This document shows positions 33,897 through 42,790 of a stretch of 64,000 nt of DNA, one piece after another. Every line of letters starts with the position of its first letter. Position 1 is the first letter of the stretch. Location: assembly GCA_039968605.1 (NCBI GenBank), contig JBDVPM010000008.1:992001-1056000 (forward strand), read 5' to 3'. The translations under genes and the position numbers were made by a program. The notes below the pieces were generated by a model that did not search any database, had not been told where the DNA came from, and saw only the letters and a program-made list of their open reading frames with translations. This DNA is from Alteripontixanthobacter sp. Lineage in GTDB: Bacteria > Pseudomonadota > Alphaproteobacteria > Sphingomonadales > Sphingomonadaceae.

Positions 33897-35095
33897 CGGG
33901 TGAACAGGCTGGCAAGCTCGACATGGGTCGACCAGCGAAATTGTCCAACGGGCCGCACTTCGGCCAGCGTGAACCCGGCATCGGCCAGCGTCCGCCCATC
34001 GCGCGCCCAGCTGGACGGATTGCAGCTGATATAGACCACCCGTTCCAGCTTGCTCGCGGCGATCTGGGCGATCTGCTCGCGCGCTCCGGCTCGCGGCGGA
34101 TCGAGCAATGCGGCATCGAAACGGTCCAGTTCCTCGGCCCGCAACGGGTTGCGAAACAAGTCGCGGTGCAGCGTATGGACCGGGCTTTTCGAACGCCGCG
34201 CCGCTGCGGTGCACGCCAGATACGCATCGCGCGCCGCCTCCACTGCCAATGCCTTGGCCGGCCCCGCCAATGCAAAGGCGAAGGTCCCCAGCCCGGCGAA
34301 CAGATCGGCGACGATAGAGCTGCCTGCCAGCCAATCGCGCGCTGCAGCGACCAGCGCCGCCTCGCCATCTGGTGTCGCCTGGAGGAACGCGCCGACCGGG
34401 TAGGCCACCGGGGTGCCGGACAGGCTCACCGTGACAGGCTCCGGTTCCCACAATGTCTCGCTGCCGAACCCCTCATCGTTGGAAACCCGCGCAAGGTTGT
34501 TGTCGCGGGCGAAAACCAGCAGCGCCTCGGTCTGGGCCAGCCCCTCGACCTCAAGCCCGGAGAAGCCGCAATCGATCCCCTGATCGGTCTGGGTGAGAGA
34601 AATCTCGACCGAATAGCGCCCCGAGCGAACAGCCAGCATCGCTCTGATCGGCTCCACCAGCGCGAACAGCGCCGGTGCCAGGATATGACATTCGGCAAGA
34701 TCGACGAGACGATGCGAACCAGCCTCGCGGTAGCCGACCAAGGGCCTGCCGCCACCATTGATGGCATGGAGCGTGGCGCGGCGCCTGCTGCGCGGCGGTG
34801 ACAGGTGGGTTGCGGCGATTTTCGCCAGGTCGAGCCCCTGTTTGCGGGCCGCTGTCAGCACGCGGTCGGTTACGAAACCGGACAGCACCGTGTCATCGGC
34901 GTGCTGCAACTGGCATCCCCCGCAGCGCCCGAAATGGCGGCAGGGCGGCACGGCATGGTGCGGGCCGGGAATGATCGCTCCTTGCTCGGTGACTAGATCG
35001 CCGGGAACCGCACCCGCGATGTGGCTACCGCTGTCGGTAACCCCATCACCCTTCGCGGCGAGGCGGACGATCTGCTGTTTCTCTGTCACAGACAT
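33893..35095 (-). CDS. 23S rRNA (uracil-5-)-methyltransferase family (RlmD/RumA-like)
   Basis: 400-aa SAM-dependent m5U RNA methyltransferase. Fe-S ligands are in PPCRHFGRCGGCQLQH (C-x5-C-x2-C). There is a compact TRAM-like N-terminus, SAM motif VADLFAGLGTFAFAL, DPPRAGA and the catalytic cysteine in YISCNPSSWARD. ATG at 35095 is chosen because the upstream continuation to 35326 is the shadow of nnr. It overlaps the 3' end of nnr by 10 bp, so translation is probably coupled. RlmC, RlmD and RlmCD are not separable by eye. Confidence 0.9.
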   Translation of the reverse strand: MSVTEKQQIVRLAAKGDGVTDSGSHIAGAVPGDLVTEQGAIIPGPHHAVPPCRHFGRCGGCQLQHADDTVLSGFVTDRVLTAARKQGLDLAKIAATHLSPPRSRRRATLHAINGGGRPLVGYREAGSHRLVDLAECHILAPALFALVEPIRAMLAVRSGRYSVEISLTQTDQGIDCGFSGLEVEGLAQTEALLVFARDNNLARVSNDEGFGSETLWEPEPVTVSLSGTPVAYPVGAFLQATPDGEAALVAAARDWLAGSSIVADLFAGLGTFAFALAGPAKALAVEAARDAYLACTAAARRSKSPVHTLHRDLFRNPLRAEELDRFDAALLDPPRAGAREQIAQIAASKLERVVYISCNPSSWARDGRTLADAGFTLAEVRPVGQFRWSTHVELASLFTR

Positions 35096-36477
35096 GCGGC
35101 GTATGCTGCCCCGACTGTGCACGCCAGCTCGTCCGCCGTGAAGGCCGGCCCGGCGATCCGGGCGGCCTCGCCATGCAGCCATGCTCCCTCGCACGCAGCG
35201 GCGAATGGAGCGGCCCCAGCAGCAAGCCGGCTCGCGGTAATTCCGGCGAGGCAATCGCCCGAACCGGCGATGGACAGCCAGCTGGGCGAATCGGAACACA
35301 GCGCCGTACGGCCTTCCGGCGCGCACAGGATCGTGTCGGGGCCCTTGGCGGCGATGATCATCCCGCTTGCCTTTGCCAGCGCTCGGGCTCGTTCGAGTTT
35401 CTCGCCATCGGGCACGGCAAAATTGGTGCAGAGCTCGGCGAGTTCACCCTCATGCGGCGTTGCGATGATTGGCTGAGACCTGTTTGCCACCATCGGCGGG
35501 GATAGCAGGACAAGCGCGTCGCCATCGAGAACGGTCGGCCGGTCGCGCGCCAGCACGAATTGCAGGCACGCCAATGCATCCTCGTCGCGGCCAAGCCCCG
35601 GGCCGACCAGCAACGCATCGATTCGCTTGTCGGACAATGCGTCATCGAGCGGCGCTTCATCCACCACCAGACCCGCAGGCACGGCCGGATGCGAATGGTC
35701 CGACAGCAGTTTGACATAGCCGGCACCGCTGCGCAACGCGGCCTCTGCTGCCAGCAAGGCGGCACCGGGCATCGCCCCGCCGATAATCGCCAGCAGGCCG
35801 CGCGTATATTTATGTGCGCCGGGGCCGGGCTCCGACAGGGCCGGTCGCATAACCAGCTCAGCCGCGCCTGGCTGCGGTGCGACGCCGATTGGCACGAGCC
35901 GGCGCGCGCCCATGCAGGCCATCGCCGGCATACGCCAATGCGCGAACTTCCACGCTCCCAGCGCGAGCGTGAGCTGATATTGTGGAGCCGGGCCGAGCAA
36001 TTCGCCGCTATCGGTCTCCACCCCGCTGGGAAGGTCGATGGCGATCCGGAACTCGTGCGCCTTCGCCAACTGCGTGATCATGGCGACGTGATCGTCGCTC
36101 AGGGGCCGGTTGAGGCCGCTGCCGAACAGGCAATCCACGAAAATGTCGCCCGACAGCCCATCTGCCGTCTGGAAAGTCTCGCCTTCCCAAAGCGATGCCG
36201 CCTTACACGCTGCGGCGGTTTTGGGCGGAATCGGCGCGATCACCCGTATCTTCAGCCCGCGCTGGTGCAGGGCCTGTGCGATGACATACCCATCCCCGCC
36301 ATTATTTCCCGGGCCGCAAAGCACGGTAACCGAACGTCCGGCGGCAATGCGCCATACCCACTGAGCCGCGCCTTGTCCGGCACGCTGCATCAGCGCATCG
36401 ACCGAAACACCGCGAGCGATCATAGCATCCTCGGCTGCAACCATCTGAGCGGCGGTCAGGATATGGTTATTCGCCAT
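35086..36477 (-). CDS. nnr: Bifunctional NAD(P)HX epimerase / ADP-dependent NAD(P)HX dehydratase
   Basis: 463-aa metabolite-repair enzyme. The N-terminal YjeF_N epimerase half has CGPGNNGGDGYVIAQAL and VDCLFGSGLNRPL. The C-terminal ribokinase-like dehydratase has LVGPGLGRDEDA, ATPHEGELAEL and SIAGSGDCLAGITA. It restores hydrated NADH/NADPH. It overlaps the upstream lipoprotein gene by 11 bp and the downstream methyltransferase by 10 bp, so ilvD, lipoprotein, nnr and methyltransferase form a tightly packed minus-strand run. Confidence 0.95.
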   Translation of the reverse strand: MANNHILTAAQMVAAEDAMIARGVSVDALMQRAGQGAAQWVWRIAAGRSVTVLCGPGNNGGDGYVIAQALHQRGLKIRVIAPIPPKTAAACKAASLWEGETFQTADGLSGDIFVDCLFGSGLNRPLSDDHVAMITQLAKAHEFRIAIDLPSGVETDSGELLGPAPQYQLTLALGAWKFAHWRMPAMACMGARRLVPIGVAPQPGAAELVMRPALSEPGPGAHKYTRGLLAIIGGAMPGAALLAAEAALRSGAGYVKLLSDHSHPAVPAGLVVDEAPLDDALSDKRIDALLVGPGLGRDEDALACLQFVLARDRPTVLDGDALVLLSPPMVANRSQPIIATPHEGELAELCTNFAVPDGEKLERARALAKASGMIIAAKGPDTILCAPEGRTALCSDSPSWLSIAGSGDCLAGITASRLAAGAAPFAAACEGAWLHGEAARIAGPAFTADELACTVGAAYAACL

Positions 36478-36859
36478 CGCCGCCCTTATCGCCCTCGCCC
36501 GTCAAACGCGCCGGAAAGCGATAGCGATCCTGCGCCACGCGCACTTCCAGCATATCGCCGTCCAGCCTGTTGACCGCCACATCCGCCCCGTCCGCGGCGA
36601 TAAGGCCGCTGGCATCGGCGGCCAGTTCGAAGCGCCGAAAACCGCCGCCGGGATGGCGCACAATCAGCTCCGCCGAGGGTGCGTCCACCCGCTCCGCGCT
36701 GCAATCCGCGCCAAAGTCGCTGCCATCGCCAAGCGCGCATTCGATCAGATCCACCGTGTCATCCTGCGCAGCGAGTTCGCGCGGCGAAGGCGCAGCCGGT
36801 TCGGTGCAGGCGCCAAGCGCGATGATCGCAGCGACAGCTGCGTAGCTATATATCCGCAT
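36467..36859 (-). CDS. Small putative lipoprotein of unknown function
   Basis: 130 aa. [18 protein letters not shown] is a lipoprotein signal with lipobox LGAC and Cys18, then [16 protein letters not shown]. The mature part has two further cysteines ([17 protein letters not shown]) that could form a disulfide, and a compact beta-like C-terminus. No family is recognised. It overlaps ilvD by 14 bp and nnr by 11 bp. ATG at 36859 is chosen because it places the signal peptide at the N-terminus; the frame extends to 36961. Confidence 0.7.
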   Translation of the reverse strand: MRIYSYAAVAAIIALGACTEPAAPSPRELAAQDDTVDLIECALGDGSDFGADCSAERVDAPSAELIVRHPGGGFRRFELAADASGLIAADGADVAVNRLDGDMLEVRVAQDRYRFPARLTGEGDKGGDGE

Positions 36860-38567
36860 AGATGTGACTTTCGGCGCTGGCCCCGGGATGCGTGACCGCA
36901 CCCTTGCTGGCCGGGCCGACATTCTCGGCGAAGCGCCACAACGCGCCCGATCCGTAATCATTCTTGCGCCGCTGCCATTCCTCGCGGCGGCGGGCCATCT
37001 CCGCCTCTTCTACGACCAGATCAATCGTCCCTGCGGCAGCGTCGATCGAAATCGTATCGCCATCATGGACCAGCGCGATGGGGCCGCATTCGGCAGCTTC
37101 CGGGCCGACATGACCGATGCAGAAACCGCGCGTCGCTCCGGAAAAGCGGCCATCGGTGATCAGTGCCACCTTCTCGCCCATCCCCTGCCCGTAAAGCGCA
37201 GCGGTGGTGGAGAGCATTTCGCGCATACCGGGGCCGCCCTTCGGCCCCTCGTAACGGATCACGATTACGCAACCTTCAGCGATATCGCGGTTCTCGACCG
37301 CCTTGAACGCATCTTCCTCGCAGTCGAACACCCGCGCCGGGCCGGTGAATTCGAGCCGGTCCATGCCCGCCACTTTCACGATAGCGCCATCCGGGGCGAG
37401 CGACCCCCGCAATCCGACCACGCCGCCGGTTGGCGTCAGCGGCGTTTTCACATCGTAGAATACCTTCTGGTCAGGGTTCCACGTAATCTCGTCTATGTTC
37501 TCGCCCAGTGTCTTGCCGGTCACGGTCAGCGGTTCGGGATCGATGAAACCGCCATCCAGCAGCGTTTTCATCGCCATGTAGACCCCGCCAGCCTCGTACA
37601 TATCTTTTGCCACGTAGCGCCCGCCGGGTTTGAGATCGGCGATATAGGGTGTCGATTTGAAAATCTCGGCGACATCGAACAGGTCGAATTCGATCCCGCA
37701 TTCATTGGCCATCGCGGGCAGATGGAGCGCCGCGTTGGTCGAACCGCCGGTGGCTGCCACTACGCGCGCAGCGTTTTCGAATGCGGCGCGGGTGCAGATG
37801 TCGCGGGGGCGCAGATTGCGTTCGAGCAACGCCATGACCTGCTTGCCTGCGCCCACCGCGATTTCCTCGCGAGATTTGTAAGGTGCCGGGGCCATGTTGC
37901 TGTTCGGCAGGGATAATCCGATAGCCTCGCCCACGCAGGCCATCGTGTTGGCCGTGAATTGGCCGCCGCAGGCCCCATGTCCGGGGCAAGCAACTTTCTC
38001 CAGTGCGGTCAGGTCCTTCAGCGGGCAATTTCCCGCTGCGTGCTGGCCGACCGCTTCGAACACATCGACCACGGTCACGTCTTCACCCCTGTAAGTGCCG
38101 GGCAGGATCGAGCCGCCATAGACGAAGATGCTGGGCACGTTCAGCCGGAGCATCGCCATCATCATGCCGGGCAGGCTTTTGTCACATCCAGCAAATCCAA
38201 TAAGCGCGTCATAACAATGACCTCTTACCGAAAGCTCGACAGAATCGGCGATTACTTCGCGGCTGACGAGCGAGCTTTTCATGCCCTGGTGGCCCATCGC
38301 GATACCGTCTGTCACGGTGATGGTGTTGAACCGGCGGGGCATTCCGCCGCCCTGTTCCACGCCGCGCCGGGCAATCTCCGCCTGCGCATCCAGGGTGGTG
38401 TTGCACGGGGCGCTGTCATTGCCCGCACTGGCGATTCCGACGAAAGGCCGCGCGATTTCTTCTTCGGTGAGGCCCATCGCGTAATAATACGAGCGATGCG
38501 GCGCACGCTCCGGGCCAACGGAGACGTGCCGGCTGGGAAGATTGGACTTGTCGAATTTGGCTGGCAC
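36846..38567 (-). CDS. ilvD: Dihydroxy-acid dehydratase
   Basis: 573-aa Fe-S dehydratase for the third common step of valine and isoleucine synthesis (and toward pantothenate and leucine). Cluster cysteines are in [21 protein letters not shown] and [16 protein letters not shown]. The C-terminal half has RITDGRFSG-type sequence ([19 protein letters not shown]). The start is GTG at 38567 ([17 protein letters not shown]) after GAGGAA; it is normal in length. A hairpin repeat sits in the gap upstream. No other ilv or leu gene is in the window. Confidence 0.97.
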   Translation of the reverse strand: MPAKFDKSNLPSRHVSVGPERAPHRSYYYAMGLTEEEIARPFVGIASAGNDSAPCNTTLDAQAEIARRGVEQGGGMPRRFNTITVTDGIAMGHQGMKSSLVSREVIADSVELSVRGHCYDALIGFAGCDKSLPGMMMAMLRLNVPSIFVYGGSILPGTYRGEDVTVVDVFEAVGQHAAGNCPLKDLTALEKVACPGHGACGGQFTANTMACVGEAIGLSLPNSNMAPAPYKSREEIAVGAGKQVMALLERNLRPRDICTRAAFENAARVVAATGGSTNAALHLPAMANECGIEFDLFDVAEIFKSTPYIADLKPGGRYVAKDMYEAGGVYMAMKTLLDGGFIDPEPLTVTGKTLGENIDEITWNPDQKVFYDVKTPLTPTGGVVGLRGSLAPDGAIVKVAGMDRLEFTGPARVFDCEEDAFKAVENRDIAEGCVIVIRYEGPKGGPGMREMLSTTAALYGQGMGEKVALITDGRFSGATRGFCIGHVGPEAAECGPIALVHDGDTISIDAAAGTIDLVVEEAEMARRREEWQRRKNDYGSGALWRFAENVGPASKGAVTHPGASAESHIYADI

Positions 38568-38594
38568 CGCTGGAATTCCTCGAAATAGGTCGTG

Positions 38595-38614
38595 ATCCCC
38601 GCTTTCGCCGGGAT
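38595..38614. repeat. REP-like hairpin upstream of ilvD
   Basis: ATCCCCGCTTTCGCCGGGAT forms a stem with one C-C mismatch around TTTC. This type of short 'CCCGC-AAAG-GCGGG' hairpin recurs in sphingomonad intergenic DNA; a related copy is at 63938-63953. It lies in the 74-bp gap between ilvD and the N-formylglutamate amidohydrolase stop, both on the minus strand, so it could also terminate the upstream message. Confidence 0.5.
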
Positions 38615-38641
38615 GGCCCGCCTTTTCAAGCCAAGACCGCC

Positions 38642-39370
38642 CTAGCCACCTTTCAACGCCAGCGCGGTCCGGTTTGCGATATCTGCAACCATCCCGGCCC
38701 AGCGTGCCTGCCCGGCCTCGTTGGTGATCAGGTCCTGCCGGATTTCGATGGTAAGGTAAGGCCGTCCCTGCGCCTCAGCATGGCGGTCCATCGTCGCGTT
38801 GAGCTGCTTGCCCGAATAAGGCTGATTATCGCCGACCATCACCCGCTGTTCGCCGAACAGCCGGATCGCATGGCGCGCCGCGCGGTCGTCTTGATTGTAG
38901 AGCAGCGCCACTTCCCAGGGCCGCTTTTCATCGCTCGATTCCAGCTTGGGCGTGAAGCTGTGCAGCGCGATGATCAATTCGGGATCGGCCGCCTCGATAA
39001 AATCGGCCATTGCGGTATGATAGGGGCGGTGAAACCGCTCCAGCCTGCTCTCAACATCTGCGCCGATATTGCCGGGGATCAGATGTCCATCGCTACTGGT
39101 GGGGACCACTGCCGCCTCGTCCTCGCGGCGGTGCATGTCGCAGACCAGCCGGCTGACGCAGGAAATATGCGCGGCGATGCCGTGACGGCGGGCGAGGCGG
39201 TCGGCAATCCCCTCCACCCCCAGATCGACTGCGATATGCGTGTTCAACAGAGCGCGGGGGATCCCGAGTTCGATATCGTCGGGCACGAAATTGGAGGCGT
39301 GGTCCGCAACGCAAACGATACCGCCGCGCGTAGCAGAACCTGCATGACGCCATGACTGCCCGTCGATCAC
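38642..39370 (-). CDS. N-formylglutamate amidohydrolase family protein
   Basis: 242-aa FGase family hydrolase, usually releasing formate and glutamate in histidine degradation or acting as an N-acyl amino-acid amidase. Landmarks are [34 protein letters not shown] and LTIEIRQDL. The start is GTG at 39370 ([11 protein letters not shown]), with AGGGAG at ideal distance and a GTGA overlap with the ispE stop; an upstream TTG/GTG near 39394-39397 lacks a ribosome site. Histidine-utilisation genes are absent nearby, so its substrate is open. Confidence 0.83.
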   Translation of the reverse strand: MIDGQSWRHAGSATRGGIVCVADHASNFVPDDIELGIPRALLNTHIAVDLGVEGIADRLARRHGIAAHISCVSRLVCDMHRREDEAAVVPTSSDGHLIPGNIGADVESRLERFHRPYHTAMADFIEAADPELIIALHSFTPKLESSDEKRPWEVALLYNQDDRAARHAIRLFGEQRVMVGDNQPYSGKQLNATMDRHAEAQGRPYLTIEIRQDLITNEAGQARWAGMVADIANRTALALKGG

Positions 39371-40173
39371 CGTAATCTCCCTGCCATCCGCCACCAATGT
39401 GGGAATTCGGCGGAGAGTGCCCGCGCCGCATCATCGCGCGCAGCCTCGCTGCCGAACAGGGCGAAACAGCTGGCCCCGGAACCGGACATACGGGCGAGCG
39501 TCGCGTCGGTTCCGCGCAATGCGCCGAGAACCGCAGAAATCTCGGGACTTTGGGCGATTGCAGCGGGCTCCAGGCCGTTGTGGCCGGCATAGGCGATGTC
39601 CGACGCCGTACCGGAAGGCAGCGCGCCGCTATCCCGGCCATCCCACGCCTTGAAAACAGGGCCGGTCGCAAGAGGTGTGCTTGGGTTGACGAGCAGGACA
39701 GGCGTGCCCGCCAGATCATTGTCGACCGGTTCCAGCTGGGTGCCGGTACCGCGCCCGATACAGGTGACGCTTTCGACGCAGGCGGGCACATCGGCGCCCA
39801 GCTTCGCGGCACGCTCCCGCCAGTTTTCCGGCAGGGTGTGGAGGCGTTCGACCAAGCGAAACACCGCGCCGGCATCGGCCGATCCGCCCCCGAGCCCGGC
39901 CGCAACCGGCAGGCGTTTTTCCAGCGTGATCGCAAGGCCGTCCGGACGCGGCAGCACGCCAAGCGCTTGTGCCACGATATTGCCAAATGAATCGGTCAGT
40001 GAAGAGGCGAATTCGCCGGTAATCTCGATCCGGTCTGCGCTTGCCGACCGGGCAACCAGCTCGTCCCCCGCATCCACGAAGGCGAACAGCGTTTCCAGCT
40101 CGTGATACCCATCATCGCGCCGCCGCCTGACATGCAAGGCCAGATTGATCTTGGCGTAAGCCGTTTCTCTCAT
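39367..40173 (-). CDS. ispE: 4-diphosphocytidyl-2-C-methyl-D-erythritol kinase
   Basis: 268-aa GHMP kinase of the non-mevalonate isoprenoid pathway. The N-terminus AYAKINLALHV and the ATP loop AAGLGGGSADAGAVFR are diagnostic, with the C-terminal MSGSGASCFALF glycine-rich motif. ATG at 40173. It ends in a GTGA overlap with the amidohydrolase and follows the ETF-QO gene by 34 bp on the same strand. Confidence 0.96.
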   Translation of the reverse strand: MRETAYAKINLALHVRRRRDDGYHELETLFAFVDAGDELVARSASADRIEITGEFASSLTDSFGNIVAQALGVLPRPDGLAITLEKRLPVAAGLGGGSADAGAVFRLVERLHTLPENWRERAAKLGADVPACVESVTCIGRGTGTQLEPVDNDLAGTPVLLVNPSTPLATGPVFKAWDGRDSGALPSGTASDIAYAGHNGLEPAAIAQSPEISAVLGALRGTDATLARMSGSGASCFALFGSEAARDDAARALSAEFPHWWRMAGRLR

Positions 40174-40207
40174 GCCAACCGGCCCGGTCGGGCTCTATCC
40201 AGCCAGG

Positions 40208-41857
40208 TCACATGTTCGGGTAATTCGGGCCGCCACCACCTTCGGGCGTGGTCCACTCGATATTCTGGTTCGGATCCTTGATATCGCAGGTCTTGCAATG
40301 GACGCAGTTCTGCGAATTGATGACGAAGTTCATCTCGCCGGTATCTTCATTCGCCACCCACTCATACACGCCCGCCGGGCAATAGCGGGTCGAGGGCCCG
40401 GCATAGACGCCCAGCTCGCTCTGCTTTTGCAAGGCCATGTCCTGAACCTTCAAATGGACGGGCTGGTCTTCGGCGTGGTTGGTGTAGCTGAACGCCACCG
40501 AGGTCAGCCGGTCGAAGCTGAGCACCCCGTCGGGCTTGGGATATTTGATCTCAGGGTAGAGATCTGCGCGGCCCGTATGGTTGTGGTCGGGCGTGTGCTT
40601 CATGGCGATCGGCAGACCGATTTTCAGCGTCCGCATCCACATATCGATCCCGGCCAGCACCGTACCCAGATCGCCGCCATATTTGGCCACTGCGGGCTGC
40701 GCGTTCTGCACCTTTTTCAGCTCGGTCGCGATCCAGCTGGAGCGAACTGCCTCGTCGTAATCCATCAGCTCGGTATGTTCCTGCCCCGCCGCTATGGCCG
40801 CAGCGATGCTTTCGGCGGCGAGCATTCCGCTTTTCATCGCGGTATGGCTGCCCTTGATCCGCGGCACGTTGACGAAACCGGCGGCGCAGCCGACCAGCGC
40901 CCCGCCGGGGAAGGCGAGCTTGGGCACGCTCTGCCAGCCGCCTTCATTGATTGCGCGCGCACCATAAGCGACGCGTTTGCCCCCCTCCAGCAGTTCGGCG
41001 ATTGCCGGATGGTGTTTCCAGCGCTGGAATTCCTGAAACGGCGAGACGTAGGGGTTTTCGTAATCGAGCGCAGTCACGAAGCCGAGCGCGACCTGATTAT
41101 TGGCCTGGTGGTAGATGAAACCGCCGCCCCAGCTATTGCTTTCCGATAGCGGCCAGCCCTGCGTGTGGGCGACCTTCCCGGGCACGTGCTTGGCCGGTTC
41201 GATATCCCACAATTCCTTGATGCCAAGCCCGTAGACCTGCGGCTGGCAATCCGCCTCTAGATCGAAGCGCGCCTTCATCTTCTTTGTGAGGTTTCCGCGC
41301 ACACCCTCTGCAAACAAGGTATATTTCGCCAGGATTTCCATGCCGGGCTGGTAATCGGGCTTGCGCTCTCCATTGGCGTCGATGCCCATATCCTGCGTAA
41401 TCACGCCGCTTACCGCACCGCTTTCATCGAACAGCACTTCGGAAGCGGGGAAGCCGGGGAAGACCATCACTTCCAGCGCTTCGGCCTGCTCGCCCAGCCA
41501 GCGGGTCAGATTGCCCAGGCTGCCGGTGTAGCAGCCATCATTGCTCATCAACGGCGGCAGAGCCATATGCGGCGTGTCGAACTTTCGGCCCTTGGAAAGG
41601 ATCCAGTGGTGATTTTCCGTCACCGGCGTTTCCGCCATCGGGCAATCCATATTGCGCCATTCGGGGATCAACTCGTCCAGCGCGATCGGATCGACGACCG
41701 CACCCGACAGGATATGGGCCCCGATCTCCGACCCTTTTTCAAGGACCACGACTTCGAGTTCTTCGTTCAGCTGCTTAAGGCGAATGGCTGCGGCCAGGCC
41801 GGCCACGCCGCCCCCCACGATTACCACGTCGCAAGGCATCGATTCGCGTTCGCTCAT
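40208..41857 (-). CDS. Electron-transfer flavoprotein-ubiquinone oxidoreductase
   Basis: 549-aa inner-membrane FAD/Fe-S enzyme that passes electrons from ETF (fatty-acid and amino-acid oxidation) to ubiquinone. The FAD Rossmann motif is VVIVGGGVAGLAAAIRL near the start, GCAAGFVNVPRIKGSH is in the middle, and the C-terminal [4Fe-4S] ligands are CPAGVYEW and NCVHCKTCDIKDP. ATG at 41857 follows GGAAGA; a TTG at 41869 is in frame but unlikely. The promoter region upstream holds three 14-bp direct repeats. Confidence 0.96.
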   Translation of the reverse strand: MSERESMPCDVVIVGGGVAGLAAAIRLKQLNEELEVVVLEKGSEIGAHILSGAVVDPIALDELIPEWRNMDCPMAETPVTENHHWILSKGRKFDTPHMALPPLMSNDGCYTGSLGNLTRWLGEQAEALEVMVFPGFPASEVLFDESGAVSGVITQDMGIDANGERKPDYQPGMEILAKYTLFAEGVRGNLTKKMKARFDLEADCQPQVYGLGIKELWDIEPAKHVPGKVAHTQGWPLSESNSWGGGFIYHQANNQVALGFVTALDYENPYVSPFQEFQRWKHHPAIAELLEGGKRVAYGARAINEGGWQSVPKLAFPGGALVGCAAGFVNVPRIKGSHTAMKSGMLAAESIAAAIAAGQEHTELMDYDEAVRSSWIATELKKVQNAQPAVAKYGGDLGTVLAGIDMWMRTLKIGLPIAMKHTPDHNHTGRADLYPEIKYPKPDGVLSFDRLTSVAFSYTNHAEDQPVHLKVQDMALQKQSELGVYAGPSTRYCPAGVYEWVANEDTGEMNFVINSQNCVHCKTCDIKDPNQNIEWTTPEGGGGPNYPNM

Positions 41858-41888
41858 GAGGTCTTCCAAATCCTGCTTTTCGTTCGGC

Positions 41889-41941
41889 CGTAATTACGCG
41901 CCAATTTCACTTGGCCAATTTCACCTGCCCAATTTCACCTG
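41889..41941. promoter_or_regulatory. Palindrome plus three tandem 14-bp repeats upstream of ETF-QO
   Basis: CGTAATTACG (41889-41898) is a perfect palindrome. Directly beside it come three head-to-tail copies of a 14-bp unit: 41900-41913, 41914-41927 and 41928-41941. The copies read GCCAATTTCACTTG, GCCAATTTCACCTG and CCCAATTTCACCTG. They sit 43-84 bp before the ETF-QO ATG in a divergent promoter gap and look like a multi-copy operator. Microsatellite-like slippage is an alternative. No known regulator motif is matched with certainty. Confidence 0.6.
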
Positions 41942-41986
41942 AATGCCTTGATTGCTGGGCCGCAGCAGGTCAAGACCTGCCCCGAT

Positions 41987-42766
41987 ATGGAAACGTCCGC
42001 AAACCCGGCCAATCTGGCCGACGATCTCGCCTCTGCGCTCGATTGGTGGCGCGTTGCGGGCGTGGATATGGACTTTGCCGAGGACGCTACGGATTGGCTG
42101 GCAGATGGCGTGGCCGCCGCCGCTCCGCCGCCGCAAGCCGCAGTCCCGCAGACGGCTCCAAAACCGACCGCACGAACGCGAAAAGCCGAAGCTGCAAAAA
42201 AACCGGCCGAACCTGTCGGCGGCGATAAATCGAGCTGGCCGCAGGAACTCGGCCAGTTCGGCCAGTGGTGGCTGGACGAACCCACGCTGGATGAAGGCGG
42301 CGCACGGCCCCGCATTGCACCCAGGGGCCAGCCCGGCGCGAAATTGATGATCGTGGTGCCGCATCCCGAAGCGGAGGACACGGACAAGCTGCTCAGCGCA
42401 CAGCAGGGCGTACTGCTTTCCAATATGCTGCGCGCGATGCAAATCGCCGAAGACGATGCCTATGTCGCCTCTGCCCTGCCCCGTTTTACGCCGCTGCCCG
42501 ATTGGCCCGCAATTGCTGCAGGCGGCATGGGCGAGGTACTGTCGCATCACCTGAAGCTCGCCGCCCCGCAGCGCGTGCTGATCATGGGTCGCGGCATCCT
42601 GTCGTTAATTCCGCACGATATGGCGCAAGGGTCTGTGGCTTTACGCGAATTTAACCATGTGTCGGCCAGTGTCGGCTGCGCCGCCGGAGCGAGCCTAGAA
42701 ACCATGCTCGCCCAACCAGGAGAACGCTCGCGTTTCTGGCGGCGATGGCTCGAATGGACGGCTTGA
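41987..42766 (+). CDS. Uracil-DNA glycosylase superfamily-like protein, degenerate
   Basis: 259 aa. A short N-terminal part (LADDLASALDWWRVAGVDMDF) is followed by an Ala/Pro/Lys-rich linker (about 45-80) and a C-terminal domain. That domain resembles family-4 UDG in fold order: LLSNMLRAMQIAEDDAYVAS, then HHLKLAAPQRVLIMGRGI. The GEAPG catalytic motif is replaced (VVPHPEAED) and no four-Cys cluster is present, so glycosylase activity is doubtful. ATG at 41987 is preferred over TTG at 41948. It is followed 24 bp later by the lytic transglycosylase. Confidence 0.55.
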   Translation: METSANPANLADDLASALDWWRVAGVDMDFAEDATDWLADGVAAAAPPPQAAVPQTAPKPTARTRKAEAAKKPAEPVGGDKSSWPQELGQFGQWWLDEPTLDEGGARPRIAPRGQPGAKLMIVVPHPEAEDTDKLLSAQQGVLLSNMLRAMQIAEDDAYVASALPRFTPLPDWPAIAAGGMGEVLSHHLKLAAPQRVLIMGRGILSLIPHDMAQGSVALREFNHVSASVGCAAGASLETMLAQPGERSRFWRRWLEWTA

Positions 42767-42790
42767 CGCGCCGGATTGGAAATGGTCGCA

